Source of the DNA: Pseudomonas fluorescens
GTDB taxonomy: Bacteria > Pseudomonadota > Gammaproteobacteria > Pseudomonadales > Pseudomonadaceae
Assembly (NCBI RefSeq): GCF_002022275.1
Contig: NZ_MSDF01000004.1
Location: 1 to 54,491, forward strand
Reading direction: 5' to 3'
Length of the DNA: 54,491 bases
Position 1 is the first letter of the stretch; each line of letters opens with the position of its first letter. Below, in pieces: positions 43,621 to 53,632 of this stretch. Below the pieces are notes generated by a model. That model searched no databases and was not told the origin of the DNA. It was given only the letters and a program-made list of their open reading frames with translations. A program made the position numbers and the translations under genes.

Positions 43621-44616
43621 ATGAAAGCTTACGCCGTACCTTTCGAGAAGTTCGTCAACCTGGCCGACGCGCGTCTGGGCACCAAGATCCTTTCGGTGAC
43701 CGATGACTGGTTCGCCGACGCCAACCGCCTGTTCCAGCCGACCCCGGCCGTGTGGAAGGAGGGCGTTTTCGATGACAACGGCAAGTGGATGGACGGCTGG
43801 GAGTCGCGCCGCAAGCGCTTCGAAGGCTACGACAGCGCGGTGATCCGCCTGGGCGTGCCGGGCTCGATCAAGGGCGTGGACATCGACACTTCATTCTTCA
43901 CCGGCAACTTCCCGCCGTCGGCCTCGCTGGAAGCCTGCTTCCTGGCCTCGGGCGATCCTGATGAAAACACCCAGTGGGTGGAAGTGCTGTCGGCCGTCGA
44001 GCTGCAAGGCAACAGCCACCATTACCACGAGATCAGCAACGACCAGGCGTACAGCCACCTGCGTTTCAACATCTACCCGGATGGCGGCGTGGCCCGTCTG
44101 CGCGTGTACGGCGTGCCGTTCCGCGACTGGTCCTCGATCGGCGACAACGAGCAAGTCGACCTGGCCTCGGCGCTCAACGGTGGCCGTGCGCTGGCGTGCT
44201 CCGATGAACACTTCGGGCGCATGAGCAACATCCTCAATCCGGGCCGTGGCATCAACATGGGCGATGGTTGGGAAACCGCACGTCGTCGCACGCCGGGCAA
44301 TGACTGGGTGATCGTGGCACTGGGGCATGCCGGTGAAGTCGAGCAAGTGATCGTCGACACCCTGCACTTCAAGGGCAACTACCCGGACACCTGCTCCATT
44401 CAGGGCGCATTCGTGAAGGGCGGCACCGACAGCCAGATCGAAACCCAATCGTTGTTCTGGCGCGAACTGCTGCCGGCGCAGAAACTGGAAATGCACGCTG
44501 AACACAGCTTTGCCGAGCAGATCAAGGCGCTGGGGCCGATCACTCACATCCGCCTGAATGTGTTCCCGGATGGGGGTGTGAGTCGCCTGCGTGTGCTGGG
44601 CAAAGTCGCTAAATAA
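43621..44616 (+). CDS. alc: Allantoicase
   Basis: A 331-residue enzyme that splits allantoate into ureidoglycolate and urea. It has two similar beta-sandwich halves ([20 protein letters not shown] and [20 protein letters not shown]), the known internal repeat of the family, and each half ends FPDGG/YPDGGVxRLRV. Start [20 protein letters not shown] is the family N-terminus. It lies 78 bp after uraD and is followed by REP elements. Confidence 0.97.
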   Translation: MKAYAVPFEKFVNLADARLGTKILSVTDDWFADANRLFQPTPAVWKEGVFDDNGKWMDGWESRRKRFEGYDSAVIRLGVPGSIKGVDIDTSFFTGNFPPSASLEACFLASGDPDENTQWVEVLSAVELQGNSHHYHEISNDQAYSHLRFNIYPDGGVARLRVYGVPFRDWSSIGDNEQVDLASALNGGRALACSDEHFGRMSNILNPGRGINMGDGWETARRRTPGNDWVIVALGHAGEVEQVIVDTLHFKGNYPDTCSIQGAFVKGGTDSQIETQSLFWRELLPAQKLEMHAEHSFAEQIKALGPITHIRLNVFPDGGVSRLRVLGKVAK

Positions 44617-44625
44617 GCGGTGAGG

Positions 44626-44695
44626 CCATCGCAGGCAAGCCAGCTCCCACAGGGGACTGCATTCCAAGTGTGGGAGCGGGCTTGCCCGCGATGAC
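44626..44695. repeat. Two REP elements of different classes
   Basis: An inverted GAGCTGGCTTGCCTGC-type REP (44626-44651) is followed by a forward GAGCGGGCTTGCCCGC-type REP (44669-44695). Two classes side by side and pointing outward are unlike the inward REPINs elsewhere. They divide alc from allA within the operon. Confidence 0.85.
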
Positions 44696-44734
44696 GATAG
44701 ATCAAACAACACAGAATCCGGATAAGAGACAGCC

Positions 44735-45238
44735 ATGCGCACACTGATGATCGAACCCCTGACCAAAGAAGCCTTCGCCCCTTTCGGAGACGTTATCGAA
44801 ACCGATGGCAGCGATCACTTCATGATCAATAACGGGTCGACCATGCGTTTTCATAAACTGGCGACGGTGCAAACCGCCACGCCGGAAGACAACGCCATCA
44901 TCAGCATCTTCCGCGCCGACGCGCAGGACATGCCGCTGACCGTGTGCATGCTGGAGCGACACCCGCTGGGCAGCCAGGCCTTCATCCCGCTGCTCGGCAA
45001 CCCCTTTCTGATCGTGGTCGCGCCACTTGGCGATGAACCTGTATCGGGCTTGGTCCGCGCCTTCGTTACCAACGGCAGGCAGGGCATTAATTACCATCGC
45101 GGCGTTTGGCACCATCCGGTGCTGACGATCGAAAAGCGGGATGACTTCCTGGTGGTTGATCGCAGTGGCACAGGCAATAACTGCGATGAGCATTTTTTCA
45201 AAGAGGATGAGCGGTTGATCCTCGCCCCCCACCAATAA
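44735..45238 (+). CDS. allA: Ureidoglycolate lyase
   Basis: A 167-residue cupin-like enzyme that cleaves ureidoglycolate to glyoxylate and urea, the last step of the pathway here. Signatures are PLTKEAFAPFGDVIE, MLERHPLGSQAFIPL and GVWHHPVL. Starts right after the REP pair; weak AAGAGA upstream. The glyoxylate can enter central metabolism, and urea needs a urease outside this window. Confidence 0.97.
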   Translation: MRTLMIEPLTKEAFAPFGDVIETDGSDHFMINNGSTMRFHKLATVQTATPEDNAIISIFRADAQDMPLTVCMLERHPLGSQAFIPLLGNPFLIVVAPLGDEPVSGLVRAFVTNGRQGINYHRGVWHHPVLTIEKRDDFLVVDRSGTGNNCDEHFFKEDERLILAPHQ

Positions 45239-45289
45239 GAGAAGGTCTGATCACCCGACAACAAGGGTGACAGGCGAGAGGTAGAGACT

Positions 45290-46579
45290 GTGGAAGCACA
45301 TCTGTTGGAATGGCTGAACCTGAGCGTACGCTGGGTTCACATGATCACTGGCGTCGCGTGGATCGGCGCTTCCTTCTATTTCGTCTGGCTGGAAAACAAC
45401 CTCAACCGCGTCAACCCCAAGAGCGGCCTGGCCGGTGACTTGTGGGCGATTCACGGTGGCGGTATCTACCACCTGGAAAAATACAAACTGGCCCCGCCGA
45501 CCATGCCGGACAACCTGCACTGGTTCAAATGGGAAGCCTATTTCACCTGGATGTCGGGCGTCGCGCTGCTGTGCGTGGTGTTCTACCTCAACCCCACGCT
45601 GTACCTGCTCGCCCCCGGCAGCACGCTCAGCGGCACCGAAGGCGTATTACTGGGCATCGGCTCACTGTTCGCCGGCTGGTTTATCTACTCCTTCCTCTGC
45701 GACTCGGCCCTGGGCAAGCGCCCTGCCCTGCTCGGTTTCATCCTGTTTGTGCTGTTGATTGCGGCGGCCTACGGCTTCAGCAAAGTGTTCAGCGGCCGTG
45801 GCGCTTACCTGCACGTGGGTGCGGTGATCGGCACGATCATGGTTGGCAACGTGTTCCGCATCATCATGCCCGCCCAGCGCGCATTGGTGGCGGCGATCGC
45901 GGAGAACCGCACGCCGGATCCGGCACTGCCGGCCAAGGGTTTGCTGCGTTCACGTCACAACAACTACTTCACCTTGCCGGTGCTGTTCATCATGATCAGC
46001 AACCACTTCCCGAGCACCTACGGCAGCCAATACAACTGGCTGATCCTCGCAGGCATCGCCGTGGCAGCGGTGTTGGTGCGTCACTACTTCAACACCCGTC
46101 ACAACAGCCAGAAATACGCGTGGACGCTGCCAGTTGGCGCGTTGGCAATGATCAGCCTGGCCTATGTGACCGGTCCCAAGCCCGTCACCGAAGTGGCCAA
46201 GGCACCTGCGGCGATCGAGTACCAGCCATTGCCGGAAACCGCGTTGGGCGGTGGTTTGAAACCCGCCGCGCCGGCTGAGCCTGCTGCTGCACCTGCCGCT
46301 GCGCCCGCCCAGGCCTCGATTGACTTCGACAAGGTGCACGGCGTGATCCAGGAACGTTGCGCCGTGTGCCATTCGGCCAAGCCGACCAGCCCGCTGTTCA
46401 GCACCGCCCCGGCCGGCGTGATGTTCGATACCCCGGCGCAGATCCAGCAGCAGGCGGCGCGCATTCAAGCGCAGGCCGTGGCCAGCCAGATCATGCCGCT
46501 GGGCAACATCACCCAGATGACCCAGCAGGAGCGGGATTTGATCGGCACCTGGATCAATCAAGGAGCTCGTACCAACTAA
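45290..46579 (+). CDS. puuD: Urate hydroxylase PuuD (membrane, cytochrome c-linked)
   Basis: A 429-residue membrane urate oxidase-type enzyme that produces 5-hydroxyisourate. The N-terminal two thirds hold about eight helices (LNLSVRWVHMITGVAWIGAS). An Ala/Pro-rich linker (about 310-345) leads to a C-terminal periplasmic cytochrome c domain with CAVCH (about 358-362) and a probable Met ligand in IMPLGN. Electrons thus pass to the respiratory chain rather than directly to O2 as in soluble uricase. GTG start with GAGAGG 8 nt upstream. Confidence 0.95.
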   Translation: MEAHLLEWLNLSVRWVHMITGVAWIGASFYFVWLENNLNRVNPKSGLAGDLWAIHGGGIYHLEKYKLAPPTMPDNLHWFKWEAYFTWMSGVALLCVVFYLNPTLYLLAPGSTLSGTEGVLLGIGSLFAGWFIYSFLCDSALGKRPALLGFILFVLLIAAAYGFSKVFSGRGAYLHVGAVIGTIMVGNVFRIIMPAQRALVAAIAENRTPDPALPAKGLLRSRHNNYFTLPVLFIMISNHFPSTYGSQYNWLILAGIAVAAVLVRHYFNTRHNSQKYAWTLPVGALAMISLAYVTGPKPVTEVAKAPAAIEYQPLPETALGGGLKPAAPAEPAAAPAAAPAQASIDFDKVHGVIQERCAVCHSAKPTSPLFSTAPAGVMFDTPAQIQQQAARIQAQAVASQIMPLGNITQMTQQERDLIGTWINQGARTN

Positions 46580-46597
46580 CTGACCGCTCCAGATCAA

Positions 46598-46645
46598 ATG
46601 TGGGAAGGGCTTGTGTGGGAGCTGGCTTGCCTGCTCCCACACAGG
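46598..46645. repeat. Degenerate REP pair after puuD
   Basis: GTGGGAGCTGGCTTGCCTGC and flanking partial copies (TGTGGGAAGGGCTTG, TGCTCCCACACAGG) can fold into a compact hairpin. It lies between puuD and the permease gene. Confidence 0.7.
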
Positions 46646-46745
46646 CCAGCGCCCACAGGTGAGATCAGCTTTGCTCTGAAGATTGAGTTCCACCCGGCAA
46701 TTGAATGCCGAACGACACAACAATAAAAAAGATCCGAGGTGTTGC

Positions 46746-48092
46746 ATGACCGAGTTAGCCGAACCGCAGATTCCTGCCGCGCCCGCCATGGTGCGGCTGC
46801 CCCTCTTGCAACTGATTCTGGTAGGCCTGCAACACGTCTTGCTGATGTACGGCGGCGCCGTCGCCGTGCCCCTGATTATTGGCCAGGCCGCGGGCCTGAG
46901 CCGTGAAGAAATCGCCTTTCTCATCAACGCCGACCTGCTGGTAGCGGGCATCGCCACCATGGTGCAGTCGTTCGGCATCGGCCCGGTGGGCATCCGCATG
47001 CCGGTAATGATGGGCGCCAGTTTTGCCGCCGTCGGCAGCATGGTCGCCATGGCCGGCATGCCCGGTATCGGCTTGCAGGGCATCTTCGGCGCGACCATCG
47101 CCGCCGGCTTTTTCGGCATGCTGATTGCGCCATTCATGTCCAAAGTCGTGCGCTTTTTTCCGCCATTGGTCACCGGCACCGTGATCACCGCGATTGGCCT
47201 GTCACTGTTCCCGGTGGCCGTAAACTGGGCCGGTGGCGGCAGTGCTGCCGCGACCTTTGGCTCGCCGGTTTACCTGGCGATTGCCGCGCTGGTGCTGGGC
47301 ACCATCCTGTTGATCAACCGCTTTATGCGTGGCTTCTGGGTAAATATTTCGGTGCTGATCGGCATGGCCCTCGGCTACGGCCTGTGCGGCACGCTAGGCA
47401 TGGTCGACCTCAGCGGCCTCGCCCAGGCGCCCTGGGTGCAAGTGGTCACGCCGCTGCACTTCGGCATGCCCAAATTCGAGTTGGCACCGATCCTGTCGAT
47501 GTGCCTGGTGGTGGTGATCATCTTTGTCGAGTCCACCGGTATGTTCCTCGCCCTGGGCAAAATCACCGGCCAGGAAGTCACCCCGAAAATGCTGCGGCGC
47601 GGCTTATTGTGTGATGCTGGCGCGTCGTTCTTCGCGGGTTTCTTCAACACCTTTACCCACTCCTCCTTCGCACAAAACATCGGCCTGGTGCAGATGACCG
47701 GCGTACGCTGCCGCTCGGTGACGATCATGGCCGGTGCCTTTCTGATTGTGCTCAGCCTGTTGCCCAAAGCGGCGTTCCTGGTGGCATCGATTCCGCCAGC
47801 GGTGTTGGGCGGGGCGGCGATTGCCATGTTCGGCATGGTCGCCGCCACGGGCATCAAGATCCTGCAGGAAGCGGATATCGCCGACCGCCGCAACCAGTTG
47901 TTGGTGGCGGTGAGCATTGGCATGGGCCTGATCCCGGTGGTGCGCCCCGAGTTCTTCGCGCAACTGCCGCTGTGGATGAGCCCCATCACTCACAGTGGCA
48001 TCGCCATGGCTACCCTCAGCGCGTTGTCGCTGAACATACTCTTCAACATCCTCGGCGGTGCTGAGCGCCCCGCCGTCGCCCACACGCATTGA
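46746..48092 (+). CDS. NCS2 urate/xanthine permease
   Basis: A 448-residue, 14-helix nucleobase:cation symporter of the UraA/XanQ branch (QHVLLMYGGAVAVPLI, FVESTGMFLALGKITGQE, GFFNTFTHSSFAQNIGLVQMTGVRCRSV). QNIGLVxMTGVxSR-type sequence is the urate/xanthine signature rather than uracil. GAGG is 6 nt before the ATG. Right after puuD, so urate is the likely main substrate; xanthine is possible. Confidence 0.92.
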   Translation: MTELAEPQIPAAPAMVRLPLLQLILVGLQHVLLMYGGAVAVPLIIGQAAGLSREEIAFLINADLLVAGIATMVQSFGIGPVGIRMPVMMGASFAAVGSMVAMAGMPGIGLQGIFGATIAAGFFGMLIAPFMSKVVRFFPPLVTGTVITAIGLSLFPVAVNWAGGGSAAATFGSPVYLAIAALVLGTILLINRFMRGFWVNISVLIGMALGYGLCGTLGMVDLSGLAQAPWVQVVTPLHFGMPKFELAPILSMCLVVVIIFVESTGMFLALGKITGQEVTPKMLRRGLLCDAGASFFAGFFNTFTHSSFAQNIGLVQMTGVRCRSVTIMAGAFLIVLSLLPKAAFLVASIPPAVLGGAAIAMFGMVAATGIKILQEADIADRRNQLLVAVSIGMGLIPVVRPEFFAQLPLWMSPITHSGIAMATLSALSLNILFNILGGAERPAVAHTH

Positions 48093-48537
48093 TTCCGCCC
48101 GTTATCAAACAACAACAAAAACAATAACGCACAGGAAACACCCACATGCACGCCATTCACCCGGGGCCGGCCACAAGCTGCGCCCCATTCTCGCCCCACG
48201 CGCTCTGTTACAGCGCACTTGAGCCAAGGCCTGGGAGCCAGTATTCTCCGCGCCCGCTCGAATCGACTCAAAAAAAAACAGCGAATGTAAAAGCTGACTG
48301 CAAGGCCAACTTATCCGGGCCTACTGTCTGCGGCCAATGTGCTCAAAAAACCTCTGGATTCGACTGCATCAAGTGCAGCCGAAGGCGTTTTATTGGCTTT
48401 TTGAACAGCTTGGCGCAGCTCTTGCTAAAAGCATTAAAGCTGACCAAACAGACGATTTTTGCAGCGAACCAAAAGGCGCCACACCAGAGCGCCTGCGTAG
48501 AACAACAACCCTAAAAATTTGACTCGGGAGCAACCGA
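48093..48537. other. 445-bp gap before Tsx-like gene
   Basis: No supportable gene. A frame at 48146-48514 has a fair ribosome site but no family features and odd codon use. The part 48260-48530 is AT-richer and includes an interrupted pairing, GGCGTTTTATTGGC, and AAGCTGACCAAACAGAC; it should hold the porin promoter and its nucleoside-responsive control. No TTGTATACAA site is seen. Confidence 0.4.
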
Positions 48538-49323
48538 ATGAAACCTATGTTGAAAGGCCTGATGTTGGCAGGATCCCTGCTGGCTGGTGGCCAGGCCGCG
48601 GCCGGTGACTTGTTGCAGTGGCAGAACAACAGCCTGACGTACCTGTGGGGAAAGAACTTCACCGTCAACCCGCAGATCCAGCAAACCGTCACCTTCGAAC
48701 ATGCTGACGCGTGGAAGTACGGCGACAACTTCTTCTTCCTTGACCGCATCTTTTACAACGGCAAGGAAGACGGCAATGTTGGCCCAAGCACCTACTACGG
48801 AGAGTTCAGCCCACGCTTGTCGTTCGGCAAAATCTTCAACAAAGACCTGTCATTCGGCCCGATCAAGGATGTATTGCTGGCCTTCACTTACGAGTTCGGC
48901 GAAGGCGATAACGAGTCCTACCTGGTCGGCCCGGGCTTTGACCTGAATATCCCGGGTTTCGACTACTTCCAGCTGAACTTCTATCAGCGCCAGACCGAAG
49001 GCAATCGCCCGGGCGACGGCGTGTGGCAGATCACTCCGGTGTGGTCGTACACCATTCCTGTCGGCAACTCCAACGTGTTGATCGACGGCTTTATGGACTG
49101 GGTGGTGGACAACGACAAGAACGCCCGTGGCACTTACCACGCCAACTTGCACTTCAACCCACAGATCAAATATGACTTGGGCAAGGCGCTGCACTGGGGC
49201 GACAAGCAGTTGTATGTCGGTATTGAATACGACTACTGGAAGAACAAGTACGGGATTCAGGACAGCGGTGCGTTTGAAACTAACCAGGACACAGCGAGCC
49301 TGTTAGTCAAATACCACTTCTAA
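48538..49323 (+). CDS. Tsx-like nucleoside-specific outer membrane channel
   Basis: A 261-residue outer-membrane beta-barrel of the Tsx/OmpK family. A signal peptide of 22-23 residues (GLMLAGSLLAGGQAAA) is followed by GDLLQWQNNSLTYLWG, FTFEHA-type strands and the C-terminal SLLVKYHF ending in Phe for barrel assembly. GGGAG precedes the ATG. It admits nucleosides, which fits its place at the end of the purine locus. Confidence 0.9.
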   Translation: MKPMLKGLMLAGSLLAGGQAAAGDLLQWQNNSLTYLWGKNFTVNPQIQQTVTFEHADAWKYGDNFFFLDRIFYNGKEDGNVGPSTYYGEFSPRLSFGKIFNKDLSFGPIKDVLLAFTYEFGEGDNESYLVGPGFDLNIPGFDYFQLNFYQRQTEGNRPGDGVWQITPVWSYTIPVGNSNVLIDGFMDWVVDNDKNARGTYHANLHFNPQIKYDLGKALHWGDKQLYVGIEYDYWKNKYGIQDSGAFETNQDTASLLVKYHF

Positions 49324-49342
49324 GCCACACTGCTGATCTCCT

Positions 49343-49368
49343 GGGGGAGCTGGCTTGCCAGCTCCCTC
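49343..49368. terminator. REP-derived hairpin between convergent genes
   Basis: GGGAGCTGG (49345-49353) and CCAGCTCCC (49358-49366) form a perfect 9-bp stem with a CTTG loop. It is a single compact REP core between the tsx-like and patatin genes, and may stop or stabilise both transcripts. Confidence 0.65.
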
Positions 49369-49370
49369 AT

Positions 49371-50519
49371 TCAGTTCGGTGTGAGCCCAAGGAACTTCGA
49401 CAATTCCTCGCGCTTGGCCATCGCATCACGCCGCCCCAACTCGATCAACTCGCTGCAATACCCCGCCTCGAACAACAAATAACTCAACACCCCCGCCCCA
49501 CTCGTTTTGGTCGCCCCCGGCCCGCGTAGAAACACGCGCAACGCCGCCGGCAATTCCTGCCGATGCCGCGCCGCGATTTCATCAATCGGCTGGCTCGGTG
49601 CAATCACCAGCACGTCCACCGGCGCCAGGCCCTGAATGGCCGCATCGGCCGGTAGCACATGACTGAACTGATTCAAGCGCTCGAGCAACTCGATATCACT
49701 CTCCAGGCTGTCGATGAACGTGCTGTTGAGCATATGCCCGCCGATCTGCGCCAGTGTGGGTTCCTGGCCGGTGTAGGTGCGCTGGGTCGACGGCTCGTTA
49801 CCCCTTGGGTTGCCGCTGACGCCCACCACCAGCACACGGTTGGCGCCCAGGTGCAAGGCAGGGCTGATCGGCGCTGACTGACGCACAGCACCATCGCCGA
49901 AATACTCCTGGCCGAGTTTGACCGGCGCAAACAACAAGGGGATCGCCGAACTCGCCAGCAGGTGATCAACCGTCAACTGAGTCGGCACGCCAATGCGCCG
50001 ATGACGCAACCAGGGATCGATGGTGCCGCCGCCCTGATAGAAGGTCACCGCTTGCCCCGACTCGTAGCCAAACGCCGTGACCGCCACCGCATGCAGCTGC
50101 TTCTGGCGAATGGATTCGTCGATGCCTTCCAGCTGCAGTTTGTCGTGGAGTAAAGCGCGCAAGGGCGAGCTGTTGAGCAGCGCGACCGGCAATTGCGCGC
50201 CAAACCCCAACAGGCTGTGGGTGAAGAAACGGCTGGCTTGGCGCACCACCCCCGGCCAATCGCTGCGCAGCACCAGGTGGCTGCGAAAGCCCTGCCAGAA
50301 CGCGGTAAGACGTTCGATCGCCGCCGTAAAATCCATGGCGCCGCTGGCCAGGCTCACCGCATTGATCGCGCCGGCGGAGGTGCCGACGATCACCGGAAAC
50401 GGGTTCGGTGCGCCCGGCGGCAACAGCTCGGCAATGGCCGCCAACACCCCCACCTGATACGCCGCTCGCGCCCCGCCGCCGGAAAGAATCAAGCCTGTGA
50501 CCGGTTCAGCTGGGCGCAT
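49371..50519 (-). CDS. Patatin-like phospholipase
   Basis: A 382-residue serine hydrolase with the catalytic dyad Ser48 (GTSAG) and Asp209 (GDGAVRQ), and the oxyanion motif SGGGARAAYQVG at about 13-24. Family members cleave acyl chains from phospholipids. No signal peptide is visible, so it is cytoplasmic or secreted by another route. GGGAG is 8 nt before the ATG. Downstream of, and 30 bp from, the LpxL-type acyltransferase on the same strand, so membrane-lipid turnover is a possible common theme. Confidence 0.93.
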   Translation of the reverse strand: MRPAEPVTGLILSGGGARAAYQVGVLAAIAELLPPGAPNPFPVIVGTSAGAINAVSLASGAMDFTAAIERLTAFWQGFRSHLVLRSDWPGVVRQASRFFTHSLLGFGAQLPVALLNSSPLRALLHDKLQLEGIDESIRQKQLHAVAVTAFGYESGQAVTFYQGGGTIDPWLRHRRIGVPTQLTVDHLLASSAIPLLFAPVKLGQEYFGDGAVRQSAPISPALHLGANRVLVVGVSGNPRGNEPSTQRTYTGQEPTLAQIGGHMLNSTFIDSLESDIELLERLNQFSHVLPADAAIQGLAPVDVLVIAPSQPIDEIAARHRQELPAALRVFLRGPGATKTSGAGVLSYLLFEAGYCSELIELGRRDAMAKREELSKFLGLTPN

Positions 50520-50549
50520 TGCGTCACTCCCTGTGGTGAAAGGTAGGTG

Positions 50550-51485
50550 TTATCGACGGCGTTTTTCGTACAGCTTGGGCTCACCCGGCGGGCGGCTCTT
50601 GAAGCGGCGGTGCGTCCACAGGTATTGCTCGGGGCATTCGCGTACAGAGGCTTCGACCCACTGATTGATGCGCAGGCAATCGATCTCGTCGGTTTCGCCG
50701 GGGAAATCGGTCAACGGCGGGTGGATCACCAGGCGATAGCCACTGCCGTCGGCCAGACGCTCCTGGGTAAACGGCACAACGAGGGCTTTGCCCAAACGCG
50801 CAAATTTACTGGTGGCGGGCACAGTCGCAGCCTGAATGCCGAACAGCGGTACGAAAATACTTTGCTTGGCGCCGTAGTCCTGATCCGGTGCGTACCAGAT
50901 GGCGCGGCCGGCGCGCAGCAGCTTGAGCATGCCGCGCACGTCGTCGCGCTCTACCGCCAGGGAATCGAGGTTATGCCGCTCGCGGCCACGGCGCTGGATG
51001 AAGTCGAACAACGGGTTGCCATGCTCGCGGTACATGCCATCGATAGTGTGCTTTTGCCCCAGCAACGCGGCGCCGATTTCCAGGGTGGTGAAATGCAGGG
51101 CCATCAGGATCACGCCCTTGCCGTCCAGCTGCGCTTGCTTGAGGTGCTCAAGCCCCTCGACATGGGCCAAACGGGCCAGGCGCTGGCGCGACCACCACCA
51201 GCTCATGGCCATTTCAAAGAAGGCGATGCCGGTGGACGCAAAGTTTTCCTTGAGCAGGCGCTTGCGTTCTTTAGCGGTTTTTTCCGGGAAGCACAGTTCC
51301 AGATTACGCGCGGCGATACGGCGACGCTCACCGGCCACACGGTACATGCCCGCGCCGAGTAATCGACCAATGGTCAACAGCGCCCGGTAGGGCAACTGAG
51401 TGACCAGCCACAGCAGGCCGAGCCCCAGCCATAGCAGCCAAAAACGCGGGTGAAGAAATGCAGCACGAAAACGCGGGCGATCCAT
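50550..51485 (-). CDS. Lipid A acyltransferase, LpxL/HtrB type
   Basis: A 311-residue inner-membrane enzyme with one N-terminal helix (about 16-35) and the LPLAT catalytic motif HFTTLEIG (the HX4E catalytic His-Glu pair). It would add a secondary acyl chain to lipid A. The frame opens 7 codons earlier, but [16 protein letters not shown] is the family start. Divergent from minC with 119 bp between starts; P. aeruginosa has an htrB-like gene in the same place beside minC. Confidence 0.93.
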   Translation of the reverse strand: MDRPRFRAAFLHPRFWLLWLGLGLLWLVTQLPYRALLTIGRLLGAGMYRVAGERRRIAARNLELCFPEKTAKERKRLLKENFASTGIAFFEMAMSWWWSRQRLARLAHVEGLEHLKQAQLDGKGVILMALHFTTLEIGAALLGQKHTIDGMYREHGNPLFDFIQRRGRERHNLDSLAVERDDVRGMLKLLRAGRAIWYAPDQDYGAKQSIFVPLFGIQAATVPATSKFARLGKALVVPFTQERLADGSGYRLVIHPPLTDFPGETDEIDCLRINQWVEASVRECPEQYLWTHRRFKSRPPGEPKLYEKRRR

Positions 51486-51604
51486 TACAGATTCCGGTAA
51501 AGACAAGGGCCGCGCATTCTACAACGGATCGACTCGGCTTGCGGCCCGGGGATGTTCTCGTTATAAGTCTCGACACTTTTCGTGACAAGCCGCTTTTGCC
51601 GACC

Positions 51605-52342
51605 ATGAGCCAAACCGAACCGCTAGACCAAGATCCCGTGTTCCAGCTGAAAGGCAGCATGCTCGCCATCACCGTGCTGGAGCTGGCCCGCAATGACCTC
51701 GATGCCCTCGACCGCCAGCTGGCGGCCAAGGTCGCCCTGGCGCCGAACTTCTTCAACAATGCCCCGCTGGTACTGGCCCTGGACAAACTCCCGGCCGGCC
51801 AGGGCGCCATTGATTTGCCCGGACTGATGCGCGTGTGCCGCTCCCATGGTCTGCGCACCCTGGCGATTCGCGCCAGCCGTATTGAAGACATCGCCGCAGC
51901 CATCGCTATTGAACTGCCAGTACTGCCACCGTCCGGTGCCCGCGAGCGTCCGCTCGAACCATTGGTCGGTGAAGAGAAGAAAAAACCGGAAAAACCACCG
52001 GAGCCGACGATCAAGCCTACAAAGATCATCACCTCCCCCGTACGCGGCGGGCAGCAAATTTACGCCCAGGGCGGCGACCTTGTGGTGATCGCGCCGGTCA
52101 GTCCGGGTGCGGAACTTCTCGCCGATGGCAACATCCATGTATACGGCCCGATGCGCGGACGTGCCCTCGCCGGCATCAAGGGTGATACCAAGGCCCGTAT
52201 TTTTTGCCAGCAGTTGACCGCTGAGCTAGTGTCCATCGCAGGCCAGTACAAGGTTTCAGAAGATTTGCGCCGTGATCCGCTGTGGGGGGCCGGGGTACAA
52301 GTCAGCCTGTCGGGCGATGTGTTGAACATCATCCGTCTTTAA
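51605..52342 (+). CDS. minC: Septum site-determining protein MinC
   Basis: A 245-residue inhibitor of FtsZ assembly. N-terminal FtsZ-binding domain (about 8-105; [15 protein letters not shown]), a charged Pro/Lys-rich linker (about 115-135), and a C-terminal beta-helix domain (about 140-245; [37 protein letters not shown]) that dimerises and binds MinD. The ATG at 51605 is the family start. 201 bp separate it from minD. Confidence 0.97.
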   Translation: MSQTEPLDQDPVFQLKGSMLAITVLELARNDLDALDRQLAAKVALAPNFFNNAPLVLALDKLPAGQGAIDLPGLMRVCRSHGLRTLAIRASRIEDIAAAIAIELPVLPPSGARERPLEPLVGEEKKKPEKPPEPTIKPTKIITSPVRGGQQIYAQGGDLVVIAPVSPGAELLADGNIHVYGPMRGRALAGIKGDTKARIFCQQLTAELVSIAGQYKVSEDLRRDPLWGAGVQVSLSGDVLNIIRL

Positions 52343-52543
52343 CGGATACTGCCGCATTTTCCAAGCATCTCTAGACTCTGATAGCAAAGCGAAACCGGCA
52401 AGACTTGAGTAGGAATAATTGGAAGTTGGCGTTTGCCCTGCGCAAACCACATCTTTTTCCTACGAAGGCTGTCCGCCTGCGGCGAGTTCCAAGAGATGTT
52501 TTTCAGGGACCGAAAAGTCCTTTTTCCTTAGGGGTGAAACACC

Positions 52544-53356
52544 TTGGCCAAGATTCTCGTGGTTACATCCGGCAAGGGTGGTGTGGGTAAGACCACCACC
52601 AGCGCCGCTATCGGTACCGGCCTCGCACTGCGCGGTCACAAAACAGTTATTGTCGACTTCGACGTCGGTTTGCGTAACCTCGACCTGATCATGGGCTGCG
52701 AACGCCGCGTGGTGTACGACTTCGTCAACGTGGTAAACGGCGAAGCCAACCTGCAACAGGCCCTGATCAAGGACAAGCGCCTTGAGAACCTGTACGTACT
52801 GGCCGCCAGCCAGACCCGTGACAAGGACGCGCTGACCAAAGAAGGCGTAGGCAAAGTTCTCGCCGAGCTGAAAGAAACCTTCGAATACGTGGTCTGCGAC
52901 TCCCCGGCCGGTATCGAAACCGGTGCTCACCTGGCGATGTACTTCGCCGATGAAGCCATCGTTGTGACCAACCCTGAAGTCTCCTCGGTACGTGACTCGG
53001 ACCGCATGCTGGGCCTGTTGGCCAGCAAGTCCCAGCGCGCCGAAAAAGGCGAAGACCCGATCAAGGAGCACTTGCTGCTCACCCGCTACAACCCTGAGCG
53101 CGTCAGCAATGGCGAAATGCTCGGTGTTGAAGACGTGAAGGAAATCCTCGCCGTGACCCTGCTGGGTGTGATCCCGGAATCCCAGGCCGTGCTGAAGGCA
53201 TCCAACCAGGGCGTTCCCGTGATTCTTGACGACCAGAGCGACGCCGGCCAGGCGTACAGCGATGCAGTTGATCGCTTGCTGGGCAAGACCGTGGAACATC
53301 GCTTCCTCGATGTTAAGAAGAAGGGATTCTTCGAGCGTATCTTTGGAGGCAACTAA
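52544..53356 (+). CDS. minD: Septum site-determining ATPase MinD
   Basis: A 270-residue ParA-type ATPase that recruits MinC to the membrane and oscillates with MinE. Deviant Walker A GKGGVGKTT at residues 10-18, DFDVGLRNLD switch, and a C-terminal amphipathic membrane helix (KKGFFERIFGG). TTG start at 52544: MAKILVVTSGKGG is the family N-terminus and no ATG or GTG serves. The 201-bp leader (52343-52543) includes GTTTGC/GCAAAC and GGAC/GTCC small stems, the latter followed by TTTTT, so some attenuation before minD is possible. Confidence 0.98.
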   Translation: MAKILVVTSGKGGVGKTTTSAAIGTGLALRGHKTVIVDFDVGLRNLDLIMGCERRVVYDFVNVVNGEANLQQALIKDKRLENLYVLAASQTRDKDALTKEGVGKVLAELKETFEYVVCDSPAGIETGAHLAMYFADEAIVVTNPEVSSVRDSDRMLGLLASKSQRAEKGEDPIKEHLLLTRYNPERVSNGEMLGVEDVKEILAVTLLGVIPESQAVLKASNQGVPVILDDQSDAGQAYSDAVDRLLGKTVEHRFLDVKKKGFFERIFGGN

Positions 53357-53359
53357 ACA

Positions 53360-53614
53360 ATGAAATTTCTCGACTTCTTTCGCGCCAACAAAAAGCCAAG
53401 TACCGCGTCGGTAGCGAAAGAGCGTCTACAGATCATCGTGGCGCACGAACGCGGCCAACGCAGCACCCCGGACTACCTGCCAGCCTTGCAGAAGGAACTG
53501 GTCGAGGTGATCCGCAAGTACGTCAATATCGGCAACGATGACGTGCATGTCGCCCTTGAAAACGACGGCAGCTGCTCGATTCTGGAACTCAATATCACCC
53601 TGCCTGATCGTTAA
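53360..53614 (+). CDS. minE: Cell division topological factor MinE
   Basis: An 84-residue protein that stimulates MinD ATPase and sets the Min oscillation. N-terminal membrane-binding segment MKFLDFFR, the MinD-contact helix [15 protein letters not shown], and the C-terminal dimerisation domain. Starts 3 bases after the minD stop, so it is translationally linked to minD. Confidence 0.98.
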   Translation: MKFLDFFRANKKPSTASVAKERLQIIVAHERGQRSTPDYLPALQKELVEVIRKYVNIGNDDVHVALENDGSCSILELNITLPDR

Positions 53615-53632
53615 TCGAAAAGGCGGCTGCCA

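Noticed and set aside
45950..47188. 412-codon frame antisense to puuD and the urate permease
   Set aside because: Spans two real genes and their gap, including a REP element; composition is that of a shadow frame.
48146..48514. 122-codon frame before the Tsx-like gene
   Set aside because: A fair AGGAA ribosome site is present, but codon use is unlike the neighbours, there is no hydrophobic core or family motif, and the region is AT-rich leader DNA. A short regulatory peptide cannot be fully excluded.
52500..52530. Strong terminator between minC and minD
   Set aside because: GGAC/GTCC followed by TTTTT is present, but the stem is only about four pairs; full termination would be unexpected inside the min operon. 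Mentioned under minD as possible attenuation only.
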